The notes: a model not told the origin generated them from the letters alone. Positions 1 to 7,565 are shown, counted from the first letter of the stretch. The stretch: DNA of 13,829 nucleotides from Paraktedonobacter sp035294465 (GCA_035294465.1 DATGKW010000107.1:1-13829); one strand, 5' to 3'. Numbers and translations: made by a program.

Positions 1-493
1 AACCAGAATCAGGCCGGTGGTGGTCCAGGATAAATTTGAGGCCGATACTGCCGCCATAGTCGATGATCTTGTCCATAATCTGCAAGCCGGTGGTCAATCC
101 TTCCAGATCGGTATTGATGGGGCCATTCTGTCCATAGAAGCTGATGCTATTCGGCGTGCTCCCAGGATCGAAAAGCTGATCTGAGAAGGGCAGGCGGATA
201 GTATTGTAGCCTAGACTCGCGATCTGGTTGAGCATGTCTTTATAGTCGCGAGACCAGAGGCCATGAGCTACATAGTTGGGTGTTTCAAACCCAAACCAGT
301 TGACGCCCGCAATGCGCACCGGCTGGTTGTTGCTGTCGAGAATCTGGCTGCCGCTGGTATGCCAGTAGCCAGCGCCGAGACTGTTCTGAGCATGGACCGG
401 GTGCGGGTGAGAGACGACAGGGGAGAGAAAGAGGAAAGGAACAATGAGCAGAAGACCAATTAACGGAATGAGTAGCCTGCTCCAACGCGGCAA
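1..493 (-). CDS. Secreted GH5 endo-1,4-beta-glucanase, E1-like (N-terminal part, runs off left edge)
   Basis: This is the first 164 codons of a secreted cellulase that would cut internal beta-1,4-glucosidic bonds outside the cell. Residues 1-35 form a signal peptide: a basic start (MPRWSR), a leucine/isoleucine-rich core and a VHA-type cleavage site. The mature part begins GYWHTSGSQILDSNNQPVRI and continues with AGVNWFGFET, HGLWSRDY, LGYNTIRLPFS (the conserved GH5 arginine, about residue 100) and LDHHRP (about residues 157-161). From memory this order closely follows the Acidothermus cellulolyticus E1 cellulase (GH5 subfamily 1). The two catalytic glutamates lie beyond the edge. I chose the TTG at 493 because it is the only usual start codon that keeps the whole signal peptide in frame, and AAGGAAAG lies about 7 bases upstream. 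An ATG at 522 with a better ribosome binding site is in another frame. Family call is confident; the start is not. Confidence 0.88.
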   Translation of the reverse strand, partial: MPRWSRLLIPLIGLLLIVPFLFLSPVVSHPHPVHAQNSLGAGYWHTSGSQILDSNNQPVRIAGVNWFGFETPNYVAHGLWSRDYKDMLNQIASLGYNTIRLPFSDQLFDPGSTPNSISFYGQNGPINTDLEGLTTGLQIMDKIIDYGGSIGLKFILDHHRPDSG

Positions 494-564
494 ACTGAAA
501 GCTTTCCTTGCAATGACTTCATGTCTGTTGTGCCTCCATGAAACGAGATGAAACGTTACGGTAA

Positions 565-593
565 AAAGTACCCAGAAACATGTTGCTTGTCAA
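565..593 (-). promoter_or_regulatory. Promoter of the GH5 gene
   Basis: On the minus strand a perfect -35 box TTGACA (593-588) is followed after exactly 17 bases by TACTTT (570-565), a weak match to the -10 consensus. Initiation would be near 557, giving a leader of about 60 bases to the TTG start. The perfect -35 and ideal spacing support the call; the poor -10 suggests weak or activator-dependent expression. Confidence 0.5.
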
Positions 594-779
594 GCCTCAT
601 CCACACCTAGATCAGATATCCTGGCCGGCCTTCTGCCTCTGGAAGCATTTGGATGCACCAGTATACTGAATAGCAAAAGCAGCGAGCGAGGCAAGCAAGA
701 AAAGCGGGACCTGGGAGCCGTTCTGAAGGGGCAACGCCGGTTGAAGAACGTTGTTCCGAATCAGGATAGCATCTGTTTG

Positions 780-1802
780 CTATCTGTCCAGTTCTTTTTC
801 CAGTTCCGCGATGACGAATGCTATGGTATCCTGTATTGGCTTGTGGAAGGTGGCCCCGGCAGCGCGGGCATGCCCGCCGCCCTCCCCGCAGCTCAGGCGG
901 CAGCAGATCTCTGCGGCGTTGTAGGGATCAGCAGTGCGCAGGCTCAGGCGAGTGATATCCGGCTCGTCGTAGCTTCTGAAGAAGGCAGCGATCTGGACCC
1001 CGGCGATATCGCGCAAGGTACTGGCGCTACCGTCGTCCATTTCTGGTGTGGCTTCGCATCTGGCCAGCGTTTCGCCTGTGACCCAGGACCAGATCAGGCG
1101 CCCGTCGCAGCTGGTGCGCGCCTGCTCGATCACCGCTGCTTGCAGCCGCGCTTGAGCCAGGGGGCGTTCACGAAAAATAGGCCGCACGATTGTTTGGGGA
1201 ACGGCTCCGTGCCGCAAGAGTTCGGCGGCAACTGCCAGGCTGCGCGCGGTCGTATTGGTATACTGGAACGAGCCGGTATCGGTAATCAGGCCGGTTAACA
1301 GGCAGAGCGCGGCCTCCTCTGGTAAAGGCAAGCCTGCCTGTTGTTGAAAGAGGACGAGGATCTCCGCGGTGGCTGCTGCGGTGGGATCGATGATGTTGAC
1401 CTGCCCGCAGCCAGGGCTGTCAAGGTGATGGTCGATGTTAAGGATACGCGCCCGATCCAGGAAGGCACGATGCTGCTCGTGCAGAGCGCCGAATCGGTAG
1501 AGATGGTTGGCGTCGAGCGCGATTACCAGGTCAACATCTTCATCGCCCAGGCTCTGCGCGACCGTTTCGATGCCCGGCAAGAAGGCCAGATTTTTGGGTG
1601 CAGGATCTGCGCAGGCCGGAATACAGCTTTTGCCTAGCGTTCTCAAGATGTGCGCCAGGCCCAGGGCCGAACCGATGCAATCACCGTCCGGGCGCTCGTG
1701 GGCGAGGAGAGCAATGCGCCGCGCCGGCGCAATCAGGTCTACAGCCTGCTGCACCAGCGCGGCATCTAATTGTGTATCCAGTGCGGAGTTAGTCTGACTC
1801 AT
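780..1802 (-). CDS. nrnA: DHH/DHHA1 phosphoesterase, NrnA-type nanoRNase / pAp phosphatase
   Basis: This 340-residue protein has the full DHH-family architecture. NrnA enzymes degrade RNA oligonucleotides of 2-5 nt to mononucleotides, and many also dephosphorylate 3'-phosphoadenosine 5'-phosphate. Visible metal-binding motifs are HERPDGDCIGS (residues 35-45), ALDAN (95-99), the DHH triad in NIDHHLDSP (124-126) and TDTGSFQYTNT (174-184). The C-terminal DHHA1 substrate-binding motif CGEGGGHARAAGATF is at 305-319. Length is normal for the family. The ATG at 1802 overlaps the end of rbfA by 14 bases, with GAGG six bases upstream, which suggests translational coupling. Position after infB-rbfA is common in bacteria and fits a role in RNA turnover. 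I see no convincing terminator downstream. Confidence 0.93.
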   Translation of the reverse strand: MSQTNSALDTQLDAALVQQAVDLIAPARRIALLAHERPDGDCIGSALGLAHILRTLGKSCIPACADPAPKNLAFLPGIETVAQSLGDEDVDLVIALDANHLYRFGALHEQHRAFLDRARILNIDHHLDSPGCGQVNIIDPTAAATAEILVLFQQQAGLPLPEEAALCLLTGLITDTGSFQYTNTTARSLAVAAELLRHGAVPQTIVRPIFRERPLAQARLQAAVIEQARTSCDGRLIWSWVTGETLARCEATPEMDDGSASTLRDIAGVQIAAFFRSYDEPDITRLSLRTADPYNAAEICCRLSCGEGGGHARAAGATFHKPIQDTIAFVIAELEKELDR

Positions 1803-2211
1803 GGATAACCTCGTGATTGTTTTGTGCTTGTATATTCCCTGACTCAGCAGCCTGACCCGAGGCCGACTCTGGCACCAGCTTGCGGATCAGGCCCAGGACG
1901 TGCGCCCCTTGCTCAATTGAGTTATCGAGCTTGAAGACGATTTCGGGCATGAAGCGCACAGTCAGCCGCCCGGCCAGCTCGCGGCGAATAAAGCCTGTGG
2001 CATGGCGCAACGCCTCTATCGTGTTCTGCTTCTCCTCACTTTCCCCCATGACGCTTACGTAGATTTTGGCGTGGCGCAGATCGCCGCTTACTTCAACATG
2101 GGTAATGCTGGCAAAACCGACACGAGGGTCCTTGACGCGGGTGCGCAGCAGATCGCTGACTTCAACCGCGATCTGCTCGCCCAATTTTTCCTGCCTATGT
2201 GGATTCGGCAT
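1789..2211 (-). CDS. rbfA: 30S ribosome-binding factor RbfA
   Basis: RbfA binds the immature 30S subunit and helps process the 5' end of 16S rRNA; it is needed for late small-subunit maturation and cold adaptation. The 140-residue protein shows the small KH-like fold signature: QEKLGEQIAVEVSDLLRTRVKDPR, then GFASITHVEVSGDLRHAKIYVSV, LRHATGFIRREL and RLTVRFMPEIVFKLDNSIEQG. The last 25 residues are a polar, probably disordered tail. I start at the ATG at 2211, giving MPNPHRQ, because GGAGGG (2224-2219) lies seven bases upstream. The in-frame TTG at 2226 would contain that site inside the gene. It follows infB by 31 bases and overlaps nrnA by 14, so the three are almost certainly one operon. Confidence 0.95.
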   Translation of the reverse strand: MPNPHRQEKLGEQIAVEVSDLLRTRVKDPRVGFASITHVEVSGDLRHAKIYVSVMGESEEKQNTIEALRHATGFIRRELAGRLTVRFMPEIVFKLDNSIEQGAHVLGLIRKLVPESASGQAAESGNIQAQNNHEVIHESD

Positions 2212-2218
2212 ACCTTTG

Positions 2219-2224
2219 CCCTCC
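2219..2224 (-). promoter_or_regulatory. Ribosome binding site of rbfA
   Basis: GGAGGG on the minus strand ends seven bases before the ATG at 2211. It decides the start in favour of this ATG over an in-frame TTG 15 bases upstream. Confidence 0.75.
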
Positions 2225-2242
2225 AAACAGCGCTACGGGAGC

Positions 2243-4789
2243 TTATGCTCCTGGTTTCACTTTTTCCTGGGTAAATGCCTCGATCACATCGCCGATCTCG
2301 AAGTCGGAGAAGTCTTCGAGCAGGACGCCGCATTCGTAGCCGCTCAGCACCTCGCGCACATCTTCCTTGCCACGCCGTAGCGAGGCTACTTTGCCTTCGT
2401 AGATCTTCGCTTCTTTGCGCAGCACTCTGGCCTGTGATGAGCGTGAGAGCTTGCCGTCCAGTACGCGGCAACCAGCGATCACGATGTTTTTGCCTGCCTT
2501 GAAGGTCTGTTGAACCTCCGCGTGACCTTCGATTACTTCCTGGAAGGTCGGCTCCAGCATGCCCGTCAACGCGGCCTGAATGTCATCGGTCAGTTTATAG
2601 ATGATATTGTAATAGCGAATATCCACGCCTTCCTTCTGGGCCATGCGTTGAGCCGCGCCATCGGCCTTGACGTTAAAGCCAATGATGATTGCGCCGGAGG
2701 CAGCAGCCAGGTGAACATCGGTCTCGCTGATGTTGCCCACGCCCTCGTGGATCAGGCGAACTTTGATATTCTCTTCGCTGATTTTGCTCAGGGCGTTCTT
2801 GATGGCCTCTGCGGACCCCTGCACGTCGCATTTCAGGATGATGTTCAGTTCCTTGACTTTGCCTTCCTGCATCTGCATGTAAAGCGTGTCGAGGCTGACC
2901 TGACCAAGCGGCATGCTTTCGTTTTTGCGCTGTTCGGCAACCCTGGCGGCAATCTGCCTGGCGGTGCGCTCATCCGGCACGACCTCCAGGCGGTCGCCAG
3001 CCTGCGGTACTTCGGGCAGGCCCAGAATGCTGACGGGCGTGCTCGGCGGAGCCTTCATGACACGTTTGCCGCGATCATTGATCATCGCGCGCACCTTGCC
3101 GGCCATCGAGCCGACGACAATGGTATCACCCATTTTCAAGGTGCCCTGCTGAATCAGGACGGTCGCGGTCGGGCCGCTGCTCTTCTCCAATCTGGCCTCG
3201 ATGATGACGCCGGTCGCCGGACGGTTCGGATTCGCCTTGATATCTTGCAGTTCAGCCACCAGCAGGATCATTTCCAGCAATTCGTCGATGCCTGTACCGC
3301 GTCGAGCCGAGACGGGAACGCAGACAACATCACCGCCGTATTCCTCGACGACCACGCCGATCTCCGCCAGTTGCTGCTTCACACGATCCGGGTTGGCATC
3401 GGCCTTATCGATTTTATTCAGGGCAATGATAATCGGCATTTTCGCAGCCTGGGCGTGATCGATGGCCTCGCGCGTCTGCGGCATTACCCCATCATCTGCT
3501 GCAACCACGATGACCGCGATATCTGCGACCTGCGCCCCGCGAGCGCGCATGGCCGTAAAGGCTTCGTGGCCTGGAGTATCCAGGAACGTGATTTTCTTGT
3601 CATTAATCTCGACCTGGTACGCGCCGATATGTTGAGTAATACCGCCAGCTTCGCCAGCAGCCACCTTCGTTTTGCGAATCGTATCCAGCAGGGTTGTTTT
3701 GCCGTGATCGACGTGTCCCATGATCGTCACGACCGGCGGAATAGGCACCAGATTGCCCTCGTAGCGCGTGCCCAGGATAGCTTCTGCGGTCAGGCCCTCC
3801 ATTCTGCGCTGCACGGCCGGCGCGACTGTTAGCTCGCTCTGGGAAGGCTCAAAGCCAAGATCCTGCGCAACCAGAGCGGCCTTGTCATAATCGACCACCT
3901 GGTTAATGCTCGCGAAAATGCTGTGCTTGATCAGTCCGCGAATAACTTCATTAGGAGTGACCTGGAGAAGTGCGGCCAGATCTTTGACGACGATCTGCGG
4001 CGGAATTGAGATAGGGCCGGTGGGTTTCTCTTTGATCGCGGCGAGCCGTCGCTCGTGTGAACGCTGTGATGTGCCGGGCCGTCCGCCGTTTCTACCTGGC
4101 CCGCCATGCTGCCCCGGACGCGTGACCCCGCCAGGCCCACCATGTCTGGCAGCCGGGCGCGGACCCGCGCCTCCATGTACCGGGCCGCCTGCGGTGCGAG
4201 GGCCGGCGGGGCGCGATGGGTGCGTCGACGCGCTTGAAGTGCTGGCTGGACGCGCCGGGCGAGTTGACGCACCAGCGCTTCCGGCGGGGCGCGGCGCGTG
4301 GTTGGGCGTGCCGGAAGTGCTGCCATTGCCATTATGCTGAGGGGAGGGTACGGTTGCCCGCGTGGCGCTGGCCTGTCGAGGAGCGCTCTCCTCGCTTCTG
4401 CCGGCTATAGCCTCCTGGCGCGCGCTGCTACCCTCCCCGCTTTTGCCTGCTCCGTTTTCTTCACCCTTGCTCGCAGTGGTACTCCGGCGAGTGGCCCGAC
4501 TCCTGGTTGAGGTTGCCGGCGCGGCCTCAGCGGTTTTCTCGCTGGCTTTCGCAGACGAGTCCGTGCTCTCATCGCCGGCCTTCTCTTTAGCTGCGCGTAC
4601 ACGCGGGGTAGAACTGCGAGTACGCGAGGTAGCGGGCCTGGCCTCCTGCTCAGAACTGACCGTCGCGGTGCTCTCTGTTTTTTGACGTGTTGACCGGCTC
4701 CGCATGTTGGCCGGCTTCGCCTGCTCCTGGACCTCAGGAGTTTCGGATGTATCTTTCATAGTAAATGTGGCAAGTACCCGCACCTTCAA
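2243..4789 (-). CDS. infB: Translation initiation factor IF-2
   Basis: IF-2 is the GTPase that brings formyl-Met-tRNA to the 30S subunit and promotes subunit joining. All G-domain motifs are present: GHVDHGKT (about 358-365), GGITQHIGA, DTPGHEAF, NKID and SARRGTG. They are preceded by an IF2_N-like segment (ISIPPQIVVKDLAALLQVTP, about 260-279) and followed by domains II-IV, ending QEKVKPGA. The first 250 or so residues are low-complexity, rich in Ala/Ser/Thr/Arg, then Gly/Pro/Arg, and probably disordered. The protein is 848 residues from the TTG at 4789; GTG 4783 and ATG 4759 (MKDTSETPEV) are alternatives. None has a well-placed Shine-Dalgarno: AGGAGGAGGG (4814-4805) is 15 bases from the TTG and can pair with a CCTCC. 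nusA is not upstream; a long leader with a terminator is there instead. Identity is certain; the start is open. Confidence 0.96.
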   Translation of the reverse strand: MKVRVLATFTMKDTSETPEVQEQAKPANMRSRSTRQKTESTATVSSEQEARPATSRTRSSTPRVRAAKEKAGDESTDSSAKASEKTAEAAPATSTRSRATRRSTTASKGEENGAGKSGEGSSARQEAIAGRSEESAPRQASATRATVPSPQHNGNGSTSGTPNHAPRPAGSAGASTRPARPASTSSASTHPSRPAGPRTAGGPVHGGAGPRPAARHGGPGGVTRPGQHGGPGRNGGRPGTSQRSHERRLAAIKEKPTGPISIPPQIVVKDLAALLQVTPNEVIRGLIKHSIFASINQVVDYDKAALVAQDLGFEPSQSELTVAPAVQRRMEGLTAEAILGTRYEGNLVPIPPVVTIMGHVDHGKTTLLDTIRKTKVAAGEAGGITQHIGAYQVEINDKKITFLDTPGHEAFTAMRARGAQVADIAVIVVAADDGVMPQTREAIDHAQAAKMPIIIALNKIDKADANPDRVKQQLAEIGVVVEEYGGDVVCVPVSARRGTGIDELLEMILLVAELQDIKANPNRPATGVIIEARLEKSSGPTATVLIQQGTLKMGDTIVVGSMAGKVRAMINDRGKRVMKAPPSTPVSILGLPEVPQAGDRLEVVPDERTARQIAARVAEQRKNESMPLGQVSLDTLYMQMQEGKVKELNIILKCDVQGSAEAIKNALSKISEENIKVRLIHEGVGNISETDVHLAAASGAIIIGFNVKADGAAQRMAQKEGVDIRYYNIIYKLTDDIQAALTGMLEPTFQEVIEGHAEVQQTFKAGKNIVIAGCRVLDGKLSRSSQARVLRKEAKIYEGKVASLRRGKEDVREVLSGYECGVLLEDFSDFEIGDVIEAFTQEKVKPGA

Positions 4790-4795
4790 GGTGTG

Positions 4796-4810
4796 GGAGG
4801 AATGCCCTCC
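4796..4810 (-). promoter_or_regulatory. Hairpin covering the infB Shine-Dalgarno candidate
   Basis: On the minus strand GGAGG (4810-4806) and CCTCC (4800-4796) can form a five-base-pair stem with a GCATT loop. GGAGG belongs to AGGAGGAGGG, the only strong ribosome-binding sequence before infB. If the stem forms, that sequence is hidden and the TTG at 4789 is seven bases past its foot. The pairing is plain in the sequence; a regulatory role is inference. Confidence 0.4.
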
Positions 4811-4848
4811 TCCTTTCGTGTTCTGCTTCTTCTCAGTGGATGTGTTGA

Positions 4849-4866
4849 CAGGTGCTTTGCCACCTG
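4849..4866 (-). repeat. Hairpin in the infB leader
   Basis: CAGGTG (4866-4861) and CACCTG (4854-4849) on the minus strand are perfect complements around a six-base loop. It lies between the leader terminator and the infB start. There is no T-run after it, so it is not itself a terminator. Confidence 0.4.
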
Positions 4867-4943
4867 GTATCCCTCTTCCAGCCTCGCCGGCGGCTCATCT
4901 GGTCGCACGCGGCAAGCTGCCGGAAAGCTCTCTTCACAGCCAC

Positions 4944-4984
4944 AAAAAAGGACTGTCGCACCCCCACAGGGGGATGGACAGACC
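4944..4984 (-). terminator. Intrinsic terminator inside the infB leader (possible attenuator)
   Basis: On the minus strand a 35-base hairpin (4984-4950) is followed at once by six T residues (4949-4944). Outer arms are GG-T-CTGTC and GACAG-T-CC, the inner stem is CCCCC/GGGGG around a TGT loop, and three opposed mismatches lie between the two helices. It sits 155 bases before infB and about 350 bases after the best promoter. It either ends a short transcript or attenuates infB. Confidence 0.8.
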
Positions 4985-5247
4985 CTCTCGTTGGTGCAGT
5001 GCCAGGCATTTACCGTCTGCTCTCTGACGTGAGGCTATGTTCTTAGTTCATAGCTGTCGCTCCGCAAACCTTGCCATAACTGCCCTCCGAACGGGGGGCT
5101 GTGCCTCTAATAAGAGAAGAGATAACGTAACTCATATCTTTACTAATACGTTCATAATGATAAGAAGACCGCCCTGCACCTCGGCTCTCGCGTGGTGAAG
5201 CTGGTCCACTCTCAATACTCGCAAGCTCCCCAAGAAAGGGACGTGCT

Positions 5248-5274
5248 GCGGTGGGAACGTTGCTACCCCACCGC
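5248..5274 (-). repeat. Perfect 8-bp hairpin near the 5' end of the infB leader
   Basis: GCGGTGGG and CCCACCGC are exact complements separated by 11 bases. The hairpin begins about 60 bases after the predicted transcription start, where leader aptamers or RNA-binding-protein sites often lie. Its G/C-rich stem would be stable on either strand. Confidence 0.5.
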
Positions 5275-5343
5275 CGGTGCATTTTTCGCATGGCCTCGAC
5301 AGCGTTATTGAATGGAAATCGAGGGATGTTTTATGCGTACATT

Positions 5344-5372
5344 AGTATAGCACACAACGCACATTGAAACAA
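5344..5372 (-). promoter_or_regulatory. Promoter for the infB leader transcript
   Basis: On the minus strand TTGTTT (5372-5367) and TATACT (5349-5344) are separated by exactly 17 bases. TATACT matches the -10 consensus at five of six positions. The promoter starts 14 bases after the uvrB stop codon, in a locally AT-rich stretch, and points at infB. Predicted initiation is about 5337. Confidence 0.65.
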
Positions 5373-5385
5373 GTTTTAGATTTCT

Positions 5386-7377
5386 TTACTCTACCATTGC
5401 CCGCCTGACCTCGATAATCTGGTCGCGCAGTTGAGCGGCTTTCTCAAATTCAAGCTGTTTGGCGGCAGCACGCATCTGCGACTCCAGCTCTTTGATCAGC
5501 CGCAACGCCTCCTCTTTGGGAATGCCGCTCAGTATGCCTGAGGCAGCCTGGGCATCGGCTCCTTCGGTCGCGCCGCTCATCGCTTTGATGCGCTCAGAAA
5601 GGGTCTTGACATCTTTCTTGATGCCACGCGGAGTAATCCTGTTGCGCTCGTTATAGGCTGTTTGCAGGCGGCGGCGGCGGTTCGTCTCGTCGATGGCTCG
5701 CTGCATCGAAGATGTGATGGTATCGGCGTACATGATGACGCTGCCCTCGATATGGCGCGCGGCCCGCCCGATAGTCTGAATCAACGAGCCTTCGGAACGC
5801 AGGAATCCCTCTTTATCCGCGTCGAGGATCGCAACCAGCGAAACTTCCGGCAGGTCCAGCCCTTCACGCAGGAGATTAATGCCCACGACCACATCGTAGA
5901 CGCCCAAGCGCAGGTCGCGCAGGATGTCTACACGCTCGATGGTGTCGATTTCTGAATGCAGGTAATGGACTTTGACATTTAGCTCCTGCATATAATCGGC
6001 CAGATCCTCGGCCATCTTTTTGGTCAGCGTCGTCACCAGCACGCGCTGGCTCTTCTCAACGCGCTTGCGAATCTCCGCTAGCAAGTCATCGATCTGGCCC
6101 CTGGTCGGCCGGACACTGATTTCGGGATCGAGCAGGCCGGTTGGGCGAATCACCTGTTCCACGACGGCTTCGCTCTGTTCGTATTCATAGGGTCCAGGCG
6201 TGGCAGAGACAAAGATGGCCTGGTTGATCTGTCGCTCAAACTCGTCGAAGGTCAGGGGACGATTGTCCAGCGCAGAGGGGAGACGGAAACCATAATCGAC
6301 CAGCACTTGCTTGCGCGAGCGGTCGCCCGCGAACATGCCGCGTACCTGTGGCAGCGCGACATGCGACTCGTCCACGACCAGCAGGAAATCTTCCGGCAGG
6401 TAGTCCATCAGCGTCCAGGGCTGCTCTCCGGCTGCGCGGCCCGCCAGGTGGCGCGAATAGTTCTCCACACCTGAACAGAAGCCCGTCTCGCGCAGCATCT
6501 CGATATCGAAGTTCGTGCGCTGCTTCAAACGAGCCGCCTCCAACAGCTTCCCTTCGGCCTCCAGTTCCTCCAGCCGCTCCTGTAATTCTTTCTCGATGGC
6601 TTCAATGGCGGCATTCAAACGCTGCTGGGTTGTCACCCAGTGCTTGGCCGGATAGATGTCCAGGCGCTGGCGCTGGCCCAGGACCTCGCCGGTCAGCGGA
6701 TCGATCTCGGTCATGCGCTCGATCTCGTCTCCGAAGAATTCGACGCGCACCGCAACATCTTCGTATGCTGGAAAAATCTCCAGCACATCGCCCCGCACGC
6801 GGAAACGCCCGCGAATGAAATTGGCATCGTTGCGCTCGTACTGGATGTCGTTCAGGTGGCGCAGGATCTTATTACGGCGCTGCTCCTCGCCCACTTTCAA
6901 GGTCAGGACGACCTCGCCGTACTCTTCGGGGCTGCCAAGACCATAGATGCAGGAGACCGAAGCCACGATCAGCACGTCGCGTCGCTCAAACAGGCTGCGC
7001 GTTGCCGACAGACGCAGCTTCTCAATCTCCTCGTTCAGCATACTCTCTTTTTCGACGTAGGTATCTGTACGAGCAATATATGCTTCTGGCTGATAATAAT
7101 CGTAGTAGGAGACGAAATATTCAACCGCGTTATTGGGGAAGAACTCTTTATATTCGCTGAACAACTGAGCCGCCAGGGTCTTGTTCGGCGCCAGCACCAG
7201 CGTCGGCTTCTGCACCTGTTCGATAATTTTGGCAACTGTATACGTTTTGCCGCTGCCCGTCACGCCCAGCAGTGTTTGTTTGCGATAGCCCTTGCGCAAT
7301 CCCTCCACCAGCTTAGCAATGGCTTCTGGCTGGTCTCCCGTTGGTTCAAACGGTGCTTCAACTTTAAACTCTGGCAT
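5386..7377 (-). CDS. uvrB: Excinuclease ABC subunit B (UvrB)
   Basis: UvrB is the helicase-fold damage-verification subunit of nucleotide excision repair; it is loaded by UvrA and recruits UvrC. The 663-residue protein is of normal length and intact. Visible landmarks are the Walker A GVTGSGKT (38-45), VLAPNKTLAAQL (61-72), the beta-hairpin motif YDYYQPEAY (92-100), DESHVALPQ, ATPGPYEYEQSE, GINLLREGLDLPEVSLV and the arginine-finger motif QTIGRAARH. The C-terminal UVR domain (ELESQMRAAAKQLEFEKAA) contacts UvrC. The ATG at 7377 has GAGGAAG about nine bases upstream. uvrA and uvrC are not in the window. The gene is divergent from otsB and has its own extended -10 promoter. I see no SOS (LexA) box that I would call. 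Confidence 0.97.
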   Translation of the reverse strand: MPEFKVEAPFEPTGDQPEAIAKLVEGLRKGYRKQTLLGVTGSGKTYTVAKIIEQVQKPTLVLAPNKTLAAQLFSEYKEFFPNNAVEYFVSYYDYYQPEAYIARTDTYVEKESMLNEEIEKLRLSATRSLFERRDVLIVASVSCIYGLGSPEEYGEVVLTLKVGEEQRRNKILRHLNDIQYERNDANFIRGRFRVRGDVLEIFPAYEDVAVRVEFFGDEIERMTEIDPLTGEVLGQRQRLDIYPAKHWVTTQQRLNAAIEAIEKELQERLEELEAEGKLLEAARLKQRTNFDIEMLRETGFCSGVENYSRHLAGRAAGEQPWTLMDYLPEDFLLVVDESHVALPQVRGMFAGDRSRKQVLVDYGFRLPSALDNRPLTFDEFERQINQAIFVSATPGPYEYEQSEAVVEQVIRPTGLLDPEISVRPTRGQIDDLLAEIRKRVEKSQRVLVTTLTKKMAEDLADYMQELNVKVHYLHSEIDTIERVDILRDLRLGVYDVVVGINLLREGLDLPEVSLVAILDADKEGFLRSEGSLIQTIGRAARHIEGSVIMYADTITSSMQRAIDETNRRRRLQTAYNERNRITPRGIKKDVKTLSERIKAMSGATEGADAQAASGILSGIPKEEALRLIKELESQMRAAAKQLEFEKAAQLRDQIIEVRRAMVE

Positions 7378-7444
7378 ATCTCGGTCTTCCTCTTCGTCTG
7401 TTCCCCGTCCGGGTCGTATAGAATATTCTTTCCAATAACTCTTT

Positions 7445-7453
7445 ATTATATCA
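7445..7453 (-). promoter_or_regulatory. Extended -10 promoter of uvrB
   Basis: TGATATAAT on the minus strand is a perfect TATAAT preceded by the TGn extension. No good -35 lies at the usual distance, which is normal for extended -10 promoters. Initiation would be near 7438, giving a leader of about 60 bases. Confidence 0.6.
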
Positions 7454-7502
7454 TACGCTTGTTGGGGTTAGCTTCTGAAACGAGCCGGGAAACTTCTCGA
7501 TT

Positions 7503-7511
7503 TGTTACAAT
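7503..7511 (+). promoter_or_regulatory. Extended -10 promoter of otsB
   Basis: TGTTACAAT is a five-of-six match to TATAAT with the TGn extension. It lies 54 bases before the otsB ATG and back to back with the uvrB promoter. AAAGGA, seven bases before the ATG, is a reasonable ribosome binding site. Confidence 0.5.
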
Positions 7512-7565
7512 AGAAAAGGATGCGTTCAGGATAGCCTTCTCCAACTCGCTTTCAAAGGACAACCA

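Larger units (their letters stand above)
4790..5337 (-). other. Long untranslated leader of infB, or separate small RNA plus infB 5' region
   Basis: About 550 bases lie between the promoter after uvrB and infB, with no gene I can defend. From 5' to 3' on the minus strand they hold a perfect eight-base-pair hairpin (5274-5248), a hairpin GCCCCCC-GTTC-GGAGGGC with one mismatch (5099-5082), the intrinsic terminator (4984-4944), a six-base-pair hairpin (4866-4849) and the hairpin over the Shine-Dalgarno. An 82-codon reading frame (5291-5043) spans the first part; it has no good ribosome binding site (GAGG is only two bases from its ATG) and its composition is unremarkable. Promoter, hairpins and terminator read best as a regulated leader or a stand-alone RNA of about 390 bases. 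I recognise no known RNA family. Confidence 0.55.

Noticed and set aside
741..1298. 185-codon plus-strand frame (also 1341-1637)
   Set aside because: Antisense to nrnA, whose motifs are all intact; low-complexity Ala/Gly sequence with no ribosome binding site.
2510..3832. 440-codon plus-strand open frame
   Set aside because: It is exactly antisense to the conserved GTPase region of infB and rich in His/Asp as expected for a shadow of a GC-rich gene; no domain is seen.
5215..5290. T-box riboswitch
   Set aside because: ACCGCAG and CGTCCC resemble parts of a T-box antiterminator, but the invariant TGGNACC core is missing and the downstream gene is not a tRNA synthetase or amino-acid gene.
4800..5380. 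tRNA, tmRNA, SRP RNA, 6S or RNase P RNA in the infB leader
   Set aside because: No GTTCGA-type T-loop, no CCA end and none of the conserved cores of these RNAs are present.
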